A stretch of DNA of 64,000 nt from Rhodamnia argentea (taxonomy: Eukaryota > Streptophyta > Magnoliopsida > Myrtales > Myrtaceae): contig NC_063151.1 of assembly GCF_020921035.1 (NCBI RefSeq), positions 28,836,934 to 28,900,933 of the forward strand. Reading direction: 5' to 3'. Below, piece by piece: positions 25,379 to 36,060 of the stretch. How positions within the stretch are numbered: position 1 is the first letter of the stretch; each line of letters opens with the position of its first letter. Under the pieces are notes generated by a model, which was not told the DNA's origin, searched no databases, and was given only the letters and a program-made list of their open reading frames with translations. The position numbers and the translations under genes are program-made.

Positions 25379-28300
25379 TCACTGAATTAGGAACCGAGAG
25401 AGGCCGACTTTGTCACCGGTGGCCTGAACATCCCGGTGAACTTGCACCGTGTATTCTTCGAAGCTAAAGCTTCTATAGAGGGCTGGCTTGAGGGGGCTCT
25501 CGATCGAAGTGTGGTTGAAGGGGCAATAGAAAAACGCCATTGAGAACCTTTCCACTTCTTGGCTGGCCATCACTCGGTGCTTCACGCTCTTGTACACGCC
25601 GTTGCTCCAAGCCTGCACCACAGGAAATCTTCCAATGGTGATTAATGAAAAAACAATAGTTACTTTTTATGCCACTGTTACGGGAGAGTTCCGCTATTGT
25701 AAATCACGGGCATGATCTTGAATATGGGCTATCGTTGAAAGGTTAGCCCTAGTCACTTTGAGAATGTCAAAATTCTAGTTATAATTAACTGAAAACGGAG
25801 TAGCTTTGAGATTCTGAGAGACATGTGCACGGGAGTGTTTTATGAACCACCAAAGTTGAGCCCGTTTCGCCGCCAGGAAATGACCTAGTGATTGGGGTGG
25901 GAGCGTGGGTGACCAAGCTACGGATGGAGATCCTCTGCATATTTCATTTTACCATCTTGACCTAATGTCACAATTTCATTGTATCTGTCTCATCAATAAT
26001 GCCGCAAAACCAGTCTAACCACACAAATTGTGACGGATTAAAGGGATTAATAATCACACAATGCGCCGGGGCGCCTGGAGAATGTTCCTAGTTACAGAAA
26101 CCCACACTCAAGCATATAATATGTGTGTGTGAGACATAAGCTTCATTCAAAGGATGATCATATAAAGCAGTCCATTCTAAAGGGCAAGCTTATGCGTTTG
26201 TACTTTGAATGACCTGTACTTGCCTCAAATAAGTCGCCAATGTTGACGAGGAGAGCATTCGGATTAGGGTTAACACTAACCCATCTCCCACCTTCCATCA
26301 GCTGCAACCCTCCAACCTTGTCTTGACACAAGACCGTGAGGAAATCAGTGTCCGTGTGAGGCATCAATCCGAATACTTGGGAAGCAAGTGGGCACAGAGG
26401 ATATCTGTTCATCCGAAGGAAGCAAGTACTCGACATGCAATTCTCTTCAAAGTAATCGGTGCCTTTGACGCCCAAACCCTCGGCTAGAATTACGGCGATC
26501 GATGCCGCGAGATTAGCAAGAGCCATCCCATAGGTCTCCATGGTGACTCTGAAAGAGAGAGAGTATCGTGCGCCTGTTAGCGAGCATCAAAGGGTGATGT
26601 AGTAAACAGAACCTAGCGGTCATAACACATGACAATAATCTTTGTTTGCAAGGACCAAGGACTTGCATCTGTTTCCTTTATTTCTCGACATATAATCGAC
26701 TGGTTTAATAAAATGGTCTTTGTGCAAATGTTCTATTTTTTTTTTCCGCCATTACAGCATGGTTAATGCTCCTGATGTCGTTCAAGCTCTATTACAACAA
26801 TCTGTGAAGCTGAAGAGATTGGATCGTTCATTTGTATATGTAAATTTCGATAGCATAGATCTGATGTTGAATCTCATGGACTAAGAAGGATGTTTGGCCC
26901 CTCTATACCAACTTGAAATTGGGAAGATAGTCCTCCTGATGTTTCCTGTAACTCTAAATAATCTATTAGCAACCTTACTGTTGCCAATCATGTATCTATT
27001 GTTTCTGTTCGTTGATGAGTCTAATTCATGCTGAAGTGTTCTCATAATACTTAAGTCACAAAGCATAATGACATGGTAACATGGCTCTTGTCAACTTACA
27101 TAATTACTACAAGCACAACCAACTATCGCCTAGTGAATAAGACTAATATCGTCATGAATAATTATGTGCATGGACCAAAGTACGTTGTGTGAGTAGGATC
27201 ATAAGAAAGATGACAGCAAATTGAAGTAAATCAAACAGTTTCTCTTTCTTTGGCAGATGGTAATTATGCTAAGATTTGCTCTGTCTGATTTGTTCCTTCC
27301 TCTTCAGTCTTTGACGTATATGGTGCCTGAAATAATTGGCAAAAAGACTTTCTAGCGCAAGACCCACGTGAAGAACACCGTCCATGGCGTGATATCCATG
27401 TGGCGCATTGATGAGTTTTGAAAGAGAACAAAATATGTGGAGGGCAAGAAAAGTGCACAAACTTTGGTTGGTATTTGCATGGAGATTCCACAATTGTATG
27501 TCCGGACAAGGATGGGTCTCTTTGTCTTTAGGAAAAATCGTGTGTCTGAGACTTTACGTGGTCGGATTGAAAGGCAAAAGATCGCAACCATCTACACCGA
27601 AATCTATTGAACGATTGGGGTCTATTACATTTCAATCTGACGCGAAGAATTATTAGGGTTCGGGCCTTTTTGAGGACCATATAATCGTCCCGTGCATAGC
27701 ACCTCAATGGGGAAAAAGCCCCCCCACAATGCTTTTGGATTCCCTTAAGAGAAAGAGGAAAAGACTAGCACGTGCACGTCATAGAAAGATGTTTGCGCAC
27801 AAAAACAAAGTGAAATTTTTGAAATTGTAGAACAGACTTGATTAACCCCATAACTTCATCTTCATGCATGTTTCTTAAGTGAGAATCGATTATGTAACTG
27901 TTTTTGGGTAACTATAAAACTAACGGTATGTTGGAGCCACAAAAAGTAAATAATAATTATGTCGATTGTAATATATTTTTCTCTCGGAATGCTACCGACG
28001 ACCCACGATTGTTAACATTGTGGAACATGAAATCAAAATTCAAATGGAAATCAACTTGACTCAAACTAGTTCTCAATCACCACAATCTTGACGAAACACC
28101 TATTAGAAGGAAAATTGTCTAAAACAGTTCTAAACTTATTACACTTTTACCAATTTAGTCATGAACCTTTTAATTTTGTCAATTGAATCATAAACCTTTT
28201 CACATTATGGTAATTGAGTCCACCCGATTAATTTTGACAAGAAACCGCTGATGTGGATGCCAATCGTCTTATGTGGCGGGGCCAACGTTGACGTGGGCAA

Positions 28301-29976
28301 TTCTTGATGATATTTTAATATATTTTTGATTTATTTATTTTCGATTGTCCTTCTTTAATTTTTCCTTTGTCCTTTTTCCTTTTTCCCTTTGTCGACCACT
28401 ACCGAGCCTCGTTGATGGCTGGCGAAGGTCACCTGCCTCAAGCAATGGCCACCTTTGCCGTCCTCGAGTGAGGGACGCTCGGGCCTAGGCTAGTGAGGGT
28501 CACCCTCGTCGGCCCCTCTTGCCGATTTCGTGAAGGGCTACCCTCACTTGAGGTATATGACCTTCATCAGTCATTGACAGGCTTGGTGGAGGGAAAAAGA
28601 AACAAGAAAAAGAAAAGAAAAACAGAAAAGTAAAGAAGGAATACAAAAACAATTAATAAAAAATATTCGAAAAAAAAAACATTGTTAAAGAAATTGTCCA
28701 CATTAGAGCCTGTTGTAGGACGGTCGGTATCCACATCGGTGATTTTCGGCTAAAATGGATCGAATGGACTTAATTGATAAATCGTGAAAATGTTTAAAAC
28801 TCAATTGGCAAAATTAAAAGGTTTAGAATTGAATTGGCAAAAGTAGAATAGGTTTAGGATTTTTTGAACAATTTTCTCCTATATATACTATGTATGTGTC
28901 GCCCATATCCTTTTTAAGTGATGGTTCCCATTCTATTTTCATCACCTTGCATCTCCTCTTCAAAACTCGATTTAGATTTTGAAATTATGCGACTAATCAT
29001 CTACATGGATATCTTATCAAATCCATGGTGGTGCAAACAAATAATTCCACGAGTAGCTAGGTCAACCTTTTCTGTTTGGCCACTACAGGTAGGTCAACTT
29101 CAATTAACGGTAAATTACATTACTTTTTTAATCTTTATATTCTTGCTGGTAAATATTCCCATTCTTACGTTGTTGAGATTTTCCTTAACGTGAAATGGAT
29201 GACAAGACGCAACTCAGCAATTTGATATAAACAACAAAATATATTGAAAACATATTATTTATTTATGTTTAAACTGAATTGCGGGATATTTTACGATTAT
29301 TTTTTATGTACACCCGTGTTTAATTTAACCTTCGAAATTAATCTCATTTGATTTAAAATTTCAAAGGCATTAGACTTTAAGTGTAATTCTACATTTAAGT
29401 ACTCCGACTGCTATAAGTGGCCATAGAGAATCGCTCTATAAAGAAATGGAAGATTAACGCATTGTGTGTCTAAACAGATATCCCATACCTGAAATTCTCA
29501 TTCCCTTTCATTCTTGAGATGCTTGCAAGAGGTATATGGAAGGCTTCTGACCAGGGAAGCTGCTTCAAGCAAGTGGCCTGCGGGTTTGCCCAACGGTAAC
29601 TCTTGGTTGGCGAAGACGACGACGGCGACGGCAAATTCAAGAAACTGAGTTCAGCCTTCTTCTGAAATGGCAACCTGAAGAGCTTTGTCTGCTCATGCTT
29701 CATGCTCTCCAATGTCTCTGTTGGGACCCCATGATTCACTATTTGAAAGAAACCCCATTTTCCGGCAGCTTCCACGATGTCCTGCTTGCACTTTGCTCTC
29801 GCAACTGATGACCCTCGAATTTTTAGATGGCTCAGGTCAATGAGAGGTAACTCACAGTGCTCAATAAGCATGAGTTGCGATTGTTGTTGTCGGTCACCAT
29901 TTTCGTCACCTAATTTGTCAGATTTGTTCTTCAAAAGGGTCTTGTAGTTCTCCTGAAATGGTGGCTCAAAATCCAT
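25379..29976 (-). CDS. GA2OX8: Gibberellin 2-beta-dioxygenase, C20-GA class (GA2ox8-like)
   Basis: This 2-oxoglutarate/Fe(II) dioxygenase family inactivates gibberellins by 2-beta-hydroxylation; the C20 class acts on early precursors. Three exons (29489-29976, 26224-26548, 25379-25612) give 348 residues, a normal length. The N-terminal DIOX_N part has LPLIDLSHL and GKWGFFQIVNHGVP. The core has the iron ligands H227 and D229 in MPHTDTDFLTVL and H283 in YKSVKHRVM, and the 2-oxoglutarate pair R293/S295 in ERFSMAFF. All key residues are present, so it should be active. The first intron is 2940 bp and contains a foldback element. The second intron begins GC rather than GT: only GAG|GCAAGT keeps the frame (FEAWSNGVY). 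The GA2ox8-like class call rests on remembered similarity; another plant 2-oxoglutarate dioxygenase close to GA2ox7/8 remains possible. Confidence 0.88.
28109..28879. mobile_element. Foldback element with long imperfect inverted ends, in GA2-oxidase intron 1
   Basis: The left arm (about 28109-28260) carries repeated CAATTKAGTC and AAACCTTTT-type motifs; the right arm (about 28735-28879) carries them in inverse orientation, giving more than 100 bases of imperfect terminal inverted repeat. Between lie a pyrimidine-rich stretch, a GC-rich core with GCTGGCGAAGG-like words, and a purine-rich stretch. The same layout recurs at 62000-62553 and, as a half copy, at 35680-36060. No protein is encoded, so it must depend on another element for movement. 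A clean target duplication was not found. Confidence 0.7.
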
Positions 29977-32061
29977 GATGATGGCTTCTTCTTGTTCTTG
30001 GAGCTTCGATTACATAATTAACACGACCCAGATCGTCCTCCTAATCAACTTTCTTTTGCTTCTTAGTTGGAGCATTCCACTTGTCACTTCATAAATGCAA
30101 TCTCCCTGTTTCCTAATTTCATGCAGCAAAATCAATTGATATATTTAATCAGTCTCTAGAACTGGATTCTTCCAAAACTTACTCCTAGCTAATATCAATG
30201 CATGAAGTTCCACACAAAAATACATGCTTCTCTATCTCCTGAGTCTCAGAGAAACATGATTTTCCATTGTTTGTTATATTCTTTAGTTCCTGAGGCTTAT
30301 CATACCAAGCCGATATCAACGTAAGAACGGAAATTCTTTATTGATCACTCATCTAGTTGTAATATGAAAAACTACTACCCAATCAAGACCCAGGAGAACA
30401 TAAGCTCCATTTCTGAGGGCTCCATCCATGTGCTTTTTACCTGGGATTTTTAAGTCTACACTAAGCGCTGAAAGAAACATGGATGTGCTTCATATTCATC
30501 CTGATTGTTGAGCTTTTGACAGCTATTTCATTTGCCATTGTTGCAAGGAAAAACAAAATTTTAAACTCCAGTGAAGATTTAATACGATGGACAAGAAATT
30601 GTTTCCTTCTCGTGTTTGAGTTTCACCAATTTGTTGAATTTCTCTCACTGTTCCTACAGAGTTTTTTTTTTTTTGGTAAGGAGTTCCTACACAGTTTATT
30701 TATGTAGTGTAGAGTGATTAATCTAATACACATTGCCATTAATCCGACAATGGATGTATTCTACCACGGTTTTACACATTCTCCTTGGGATGCTAAGGCA
30801 ACAAAGAAATATACATTACTTTTTCAGAAGAAGAAAGAAAACTAATGATGCATTAACTGCGTTGAGTTCTGCACCGAGACCATAGACAATGTTCTCTATT
30901 TAATCCTTTCCCCTCTCTTATTTTTTTTCCAAATTGCATTTAGAATGTCTTGGAGCAGCTAACTATCACTAAAAGCTAGAAGAACAAACGAGAATGCCAG
31001 TGAAGAATATAATTGTCTTCCTTTTTGTATGGATATGTATTAATCTCGTTTTCTTGCTTGTCAAAGAAAAAGAAGAGTAAAAACTAATTAATTAGAAGAG
31101 AAAATCCTGGATTTTGTAAAATCATTATCCATGCATGGTCTCAAATGTGCCATGCAACTACAAAAGAACTTGGCCATGAGAAATCAGTGGGGAAACCTGA
31201 AGAGAATTCAGGTTTTTTTCTGGTTGCATATGGAAAACAACTTTTTCACATGGATTTACCAATGATGAGCAAATAGGAAGTACAAGCGGGTAAATCAACT
31301 AAATCGATTTATACAGATGTCATCAGAAGACACTATGTGTAAAGTTACCTATTGTCCAACACTATATGTTAATTGAGATTCCGTATGTTAACAACTTAAA
31401 AAATAGAGAAGGAGAGAGAGAAGTGTTCTTGGGAGAGTAATACAAACTGTTTGATTACCTTTGTTGTTAGGGCAAAGAAGGGTTGCTCTTCACTAAATTC
31501 TGTTGTGTGCCCTTATAGTTCTCCAAGTACTGAAGTGCACCAGTCGCCATTAAAGGAGCCCAAAGAGTAGCTCTCACCTTCCTGTGAACTTAAGCGACTA
31601 ACCAGAATGTGAAGGAGATCAAAGAAATTAAAGGCTAGGGTTTTGGGAGAGGAAGGTCTGTGACTAGTGAGTTCAGCATCTCTAGATGATTCAGAGAAGA
31701 CTAGGGTTTTGGGACTTAACGGAAGAGAGGGAGAGGGAGAGGGCGAGGGAGAGATAGAGATATTCAGACACGTACCCATGTAAGGCTTTAAGGTGGGCAT
31801 TCTATTTAAATTTACAAAGGCTAATCATATAAATAAGGGTTTGGGATGAGAGTTGTGGATTAAGAATCTATGGTTGAAGCAGAGAACACGCGTTTAAAGA
31901 TGGCAACAGATGATTATACATGGTGGTGGAGGAAGGAGGTGGTCGTGGACTTTGTGAAGACATTGGGATTTTATTGCTAAAAGGTGAAGTTTTGAAGAGG
32001 GTGTCCCATAGCTATATTTATCTCCATTATATATATATTAAGGGGTTCAAGTGACATTACC
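29977..32061. other. Upstream region of the GA2-oxidase gene, no gene recognised
   Basis: It should contain the promoter and 5' UTR of the dioxygenase next to 29977. AT-rich DNA with poly-T and GA-rich runs (for example 31720-31755). A 95-codon minus-strand frame at 31513-31800 is low in complexity (Ser-Pro repeats) and is not credible as a gene. Confidence 0.4.
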
Positions 32062-32332
32062 GACATGACACATTTACCCTAAACTTTTTTTGTGACACCA
32101 AAAACCTCAAATTTATACCCATGTAACAAATTTACACCGATTATTTTTTTATGTCACCAAGGATCCCAAATTTATACCCTTATGACGCATTTACCTCAAA
32201 TTTGGAGGTAAATGTGCTGCATAGATACAAGTTTTAAGGTTTTTGATAAAGTTTGGGATAAATGTGTCATATGGACAAAAAATTATAGGTTTTTGTGTCA
32301 CAAAAAAAAAGTTTAGAGTAAATATGTCACAA
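32062..32332. mobile_element. Palindromic MITE-like element
   Basis: The left half contains GACACATTTACCCTAAACTT and TGTGACACCAAAAACCT. The right half read on the other strand contains GACATATTTACTCTAAACTT and TGTGACACAAAAACCT. The whole 270-bp segment is thus one imperfect palindrome with internal repeats of ATTTACCYYAAA and its complement. No coding capacity. The superfamily is not clear. Confidence 0.7.
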
Positions 32333-32839
32333 TGAGCATAATTTAAGAATTTTGATGGCTTCTTCCCAAAAAAAAAAAAAAACTATTAAGGTCTTCGCAC
32401 CACATTTTCAATTTATTTGAGTCACACACGCATATGTAGAATATCCTTTGTCTGAGTCTCAGCTCTCCAAATATTCCGATCAATCATCACTTGTCCACGT
32501 TCCAATAGAGAGTCCTGAAAAGAGCTACTTTTTGATTGAAGGCGACCCTTGAAGAACGAAGAGATGGAATCCCCAACTTGTTTTACTTAGCTCCATGTTT
32601 CTACATTAAAAAATTGGAGATTGTGTGCAAATTTTGCTGCTCTTAAGAGCCAAATGTAACATCTGCTCACTGATTATGGTTCAACTTTAATTCTTTACTT
32701 CACCAAAGAGCTGGCCTCCTTTTCAACATTTAAAACTTCTTTTGAGGAATCATCACATCACAATGAGCAAATAACATCGGACCCATAAATAAAACAAAAA
32801 ATAAATAGTGGCCAATGAAATCATGCAGTACCGACTGTA

Positions 32840-33150
32840 GAGATTATTAAATGAAAGATAAAGGTAAGTTTCGGGGAAAGCCACATGCGGTCGGAGAGGG
32901 TGAGAGCAAAAGTGTGTGCTTCAGGAAGCCTCCAGCAATGAGAGCTTTAGAATAAAGGAAGCCACAAAAGACGAGCTTTAAAGTGAGAGGCAATCCAACC
33001 AAGGTACCCAAGAAGAATCGTGAGCTCTCAACACCAACTATGATTTTTTCATTATATATATTGTAATAGCCGTGTTTCATTCTGTTCCTTGAATTGTGTG
33101 AAGTGTTTGTTGTTTCACTTTCAAATTGTCTCCATCAAATTGGTATCAAA
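32840..33150 (+). mobile_element. Possible relic of a Copia-type LTR retrotransposon (LTR end plus primer-binding-site-like sequence)
   Basis: Near 33138 there is a word close to TGGTATCAAAGT, which resembles the initiator-tRNA-Met primer-binding site that follows the 5' LTR in plant Copia elements. The preceding 250-300 bases would be the LTR. I see no internal coding region, and no second LTR was found. It is a broken fossil fragment at best; a chance match is possible. Confidence 0.3.
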
Positions 33151-33879
33151 GTATCTTTAAAAGAGTATCAATCAAAGTTTTTCTCAACATTTAGATCAAT
33201 GGTCACACCCTATCTAAGTTAGAGTACATCAACTGAAATGGGCTCTCTCTCTTAATCCAATCCCTTTAAAACCTCTTTGGGCAAAACCAAAACCATCTAA
33301 CATTGTTTTCAAGTCAATTTCTCGCAAATATGCATACCAATGCTATTGGTTGAGAGGTAATTGCGGGAGCTTTTCGGAAGAAAATGCTTAGACTTATTAA
33401 ATATATACATTTATATACATAAATATATATATGTATATAATGTCGACTTTAATCTAGGTTTTCGTGTTGAAGCCATCGTGTATTGAATGTTATAACATGG
33501 ATTGTGATTTCTGAGGTAAAATTATTATACTTGTAATTCAAATTTCTAGTTTTGAGTTGAAAGATAAGATCCCTTGACCATACGAGATTTGAGAAGGTTG
33601 AGATATTCTTGCACACTGTTTATGCAGCTTGATGTCAATGAAATCATATATGACTGAATTGGCAAAATTGAAAATTATAAGATGAAATTAGCATCTATAC
33701 AATAAGTTTATGACTGATTATGTGTTTTTCCCTTAATGAGCTAGCCCTCATGTTATAGGTGTTATCATATTTCATTTTCCATGCACATACGCTTGGTTTT
33801 CTTGATAAAAGCCCTGCTTCCATTCCGAATCACTTGGTATAAATTCTATGAACTCTATAGCAAGAGCTTAAGTTTGCAT

Positions 33880-34090
33880 TTAGGGTGCATTTGTTTCGCT
33901 AAAATCTTCATAATAATAAAGGAAAATATTTTACCTAAAAATCATTTAAAAAAAACAGTGAGTTTTCATTTGATCGATGGTTTAAGAAAAGTGATTTTCT
34001 TCTTGTCAAAATGGGAAGTCATTTTCTCCCAATCTAAACTTGTTGTTTTCGATCATAGAAGACGTTTTCATTGATCGATTAGCTTTCTGT
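33880..34090. mobile_element. AT-rich MITE fragment
   Basis: It starts with GGGTGCATTTGTTT and continues with GGAAAAT-type words and short inverted pieces. A related fragment lies at 38820-39060 (GTGCATTTGTTTGAAGG). The GTGCATTTGTTT start is a familiar form of small plant DNA elements. The ends are not precise. Confidence 0.4.
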
Positions 34091-34453
34091 CATCAAAACA
34101 TTGGAAAGTCGAAAAACAATTTGTCATTATAAACAGTTTTTCCCCAAACCCTAGTTTATGAATCCGATGTGGAGAGAAATAAATGCCTTTATGGAATATT
34201 ATCCTTGTATGATCCTAAACAAAGGGTAACACAACCTCAGCCATCGTACTCTCCTCAGTCAATGACATTGATACATCTTAGGTTGGCTTGTCGCCAGCTT
34301 ATTTTCACACCAGCTTTTCATATTGGTATTTTTCTAACTTCGAGTAAAAATAAATTTTGGTCAACTTATTTTTTCATAGAGAAATTAGTATCAACCTTTT
34401 TCTCTTTTTCTCTTTTTCCTTTAAAAGAAAAATGATTTGGGCCGACAAGACAT

Positions 34454-35184
34454 GATTGTGTTTGGTTCAGCTTTGCCAAGGCATTTTGAGGCTTCAAAAC
34501 TCCTTGAAAAAATGTTGGGGTCTTTGGCAAGCCTTTTTTAAAGGGTATTTGGCTAAATGCCAGCCTTGGGAAGGCTAAAAGTCCAATGCTAGTCCCTACC
34601 AGCATTGGACTTTTAGTATTTTCGAAATGTTGAAGGCCTCATTAATGACAAATAGTGAGTCACCTATTTTGCCCTCAAAACCTTACTAAAAATTCAAATT
34701 TACCCCTCTTAAAAAGTAAAACCCTAGAGTTACTGTTGATCTTCCTTCTTAAGTGAGGTTGGCAAGGGGCGATGTGGCCAAATCGGCCTGGTGAAGGGCT
34801 ACGAGGGCTGCTGGATCACGAGACCCCGATTAGGGTGACCCTAGGCAACGAGGCTTGAGGTCACGGGATCCAGCAGCCCTTGCCGAGGGTCGCACAACCT
34901 AGGCGACCGATGTTGGGGGTCACGCCACCCAAGCGACCTCGGCCGCGGGCGCCGGATCCGGCTCGTCGGTGAAGAGTTTTGAACTTTTTACAAATGAAAA
35001 AAAAAGAAATAACCAAAATTCCTTTGCAATTTTTTTTGTTGTTGTTGCTAAATACTACTCAATTCAAAGTTACACTTCAAAGGATTTTTTACCAAATGCC
35101 ATTTGCATTTCCCCAAAGTCGCTTAGGCTAAAGACAATTACATTTGCTCAAAGTCCATTTTCAAAACCGGACCAAACGCACCCG
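34454..35184. mobile_element. Composite non-autonomous element with GTTTGG-type ends and GC-rich core
   Basis: The left end contains TGTTTGGTTCAGCTTTGCC and the right end, read on the other strand, GGGTGCGTTTGGTCCGG, so the ends are loosely inverted. Inside lie a 16-bp perfect hairpin (34575-34590 with 34601-34616) and a GC-rich core (about 34740-34970) of repeated GGCGA, GGTCAC and AGGG words. No protein frame is credible. Confidence 0.45.
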
Positions 35185-35679
35185 TAGCAGTTTCATTTAT
35201 TGCATCATAGCCTTGTATAAGTCTTGGAAAATGAAAATATCGTAGTAGTGTCATTTATTTCATCATAGCCTTCTATTGTTTCATTTATCACTAGTAGTCC
35301 TCCAATAATGACCGGTTGTTAGAAATCCATCTGGTCGTCTTTGGATTGGTTTCTAAAAGATCTGTATATTCACACATGAGTTTAAATGGCTATATGTCTA
35401 AGTTTGTTGAAGATTGAAGATTTATAACAATAAGTAACAATAGCTATAAATCAAAATAGAAGGATTAAAAGCCGTTCTAGGTACCCTATGTATCTTTTGC
35501 TTTTTCCTTTTGGCCAATGAAAGTGACTAATTTTGTAAAGTAGAAAATATTAACAAGCAATTACGAGAGAAGAAACTAAAAGTGGACGTGACTCATGAAT
35601 TCGGTTTGAGGGCCAGCATTCAATTTTGAATTGGCATGTCCACCGTCGACCAATTGATCAAACTGTTGATTTTTGGGAA

Positions 35680-36060
35680 AATTATCAAAAAAATCTTAAA
35701 TTTTTTACATTTTTGTCAATTCAATCCTATTACCAATTCAATCTTGAACTTTTTGCATTTGTGCAAATTCAATCTCAAAACTCTTGTATTTGTGCCAATT
35801 CAGTTTATCCGGCCAACATTGGCCAAACAGGGCTAACATAAACAATTTGTAATAATATTTAAATGTTTCTCTGAATAATTTTTTTTTTCTTTTATTTCTC
35901 TTTCCTTTTTTTTCCTTCTTCTTCCTCTAGCTAGTTGTCGCCAACGATTGGCTGGAGGCTAAGGCCGGCAAGGCTCGCCCACGCTGGCCACCGGCGAGGC
36001 GAGACCTTGGCCAGTTCTAGTCTAGGCGAAGGTTGCTCTTCATCACTCAACTCCGGCCAA
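35680..36060. mobile_element. Half copy of the CAATTKAGTC foldback family
   Basis: The left arm words (GTCAATTCAATC, CCAATTCAATC, GTGCCAATTCAGT), the pyrimidine-rich stretch (35880-35930) and a GC-rich core with GCCGGCAAGG and CCGGCGAGGCGAG appear in the same order as in the copies at 28109-28879 and 62000-62553. The mirror-image right arm is missing or unrecognisable. Confidence 0.5.

Noticed and set aside
31513-31800. 95-codon minus-strand frame with SPSPSP repeats
   Set aside because: Low complexity, no splice context, no family match; the run of GGGAGA creates the repeat.
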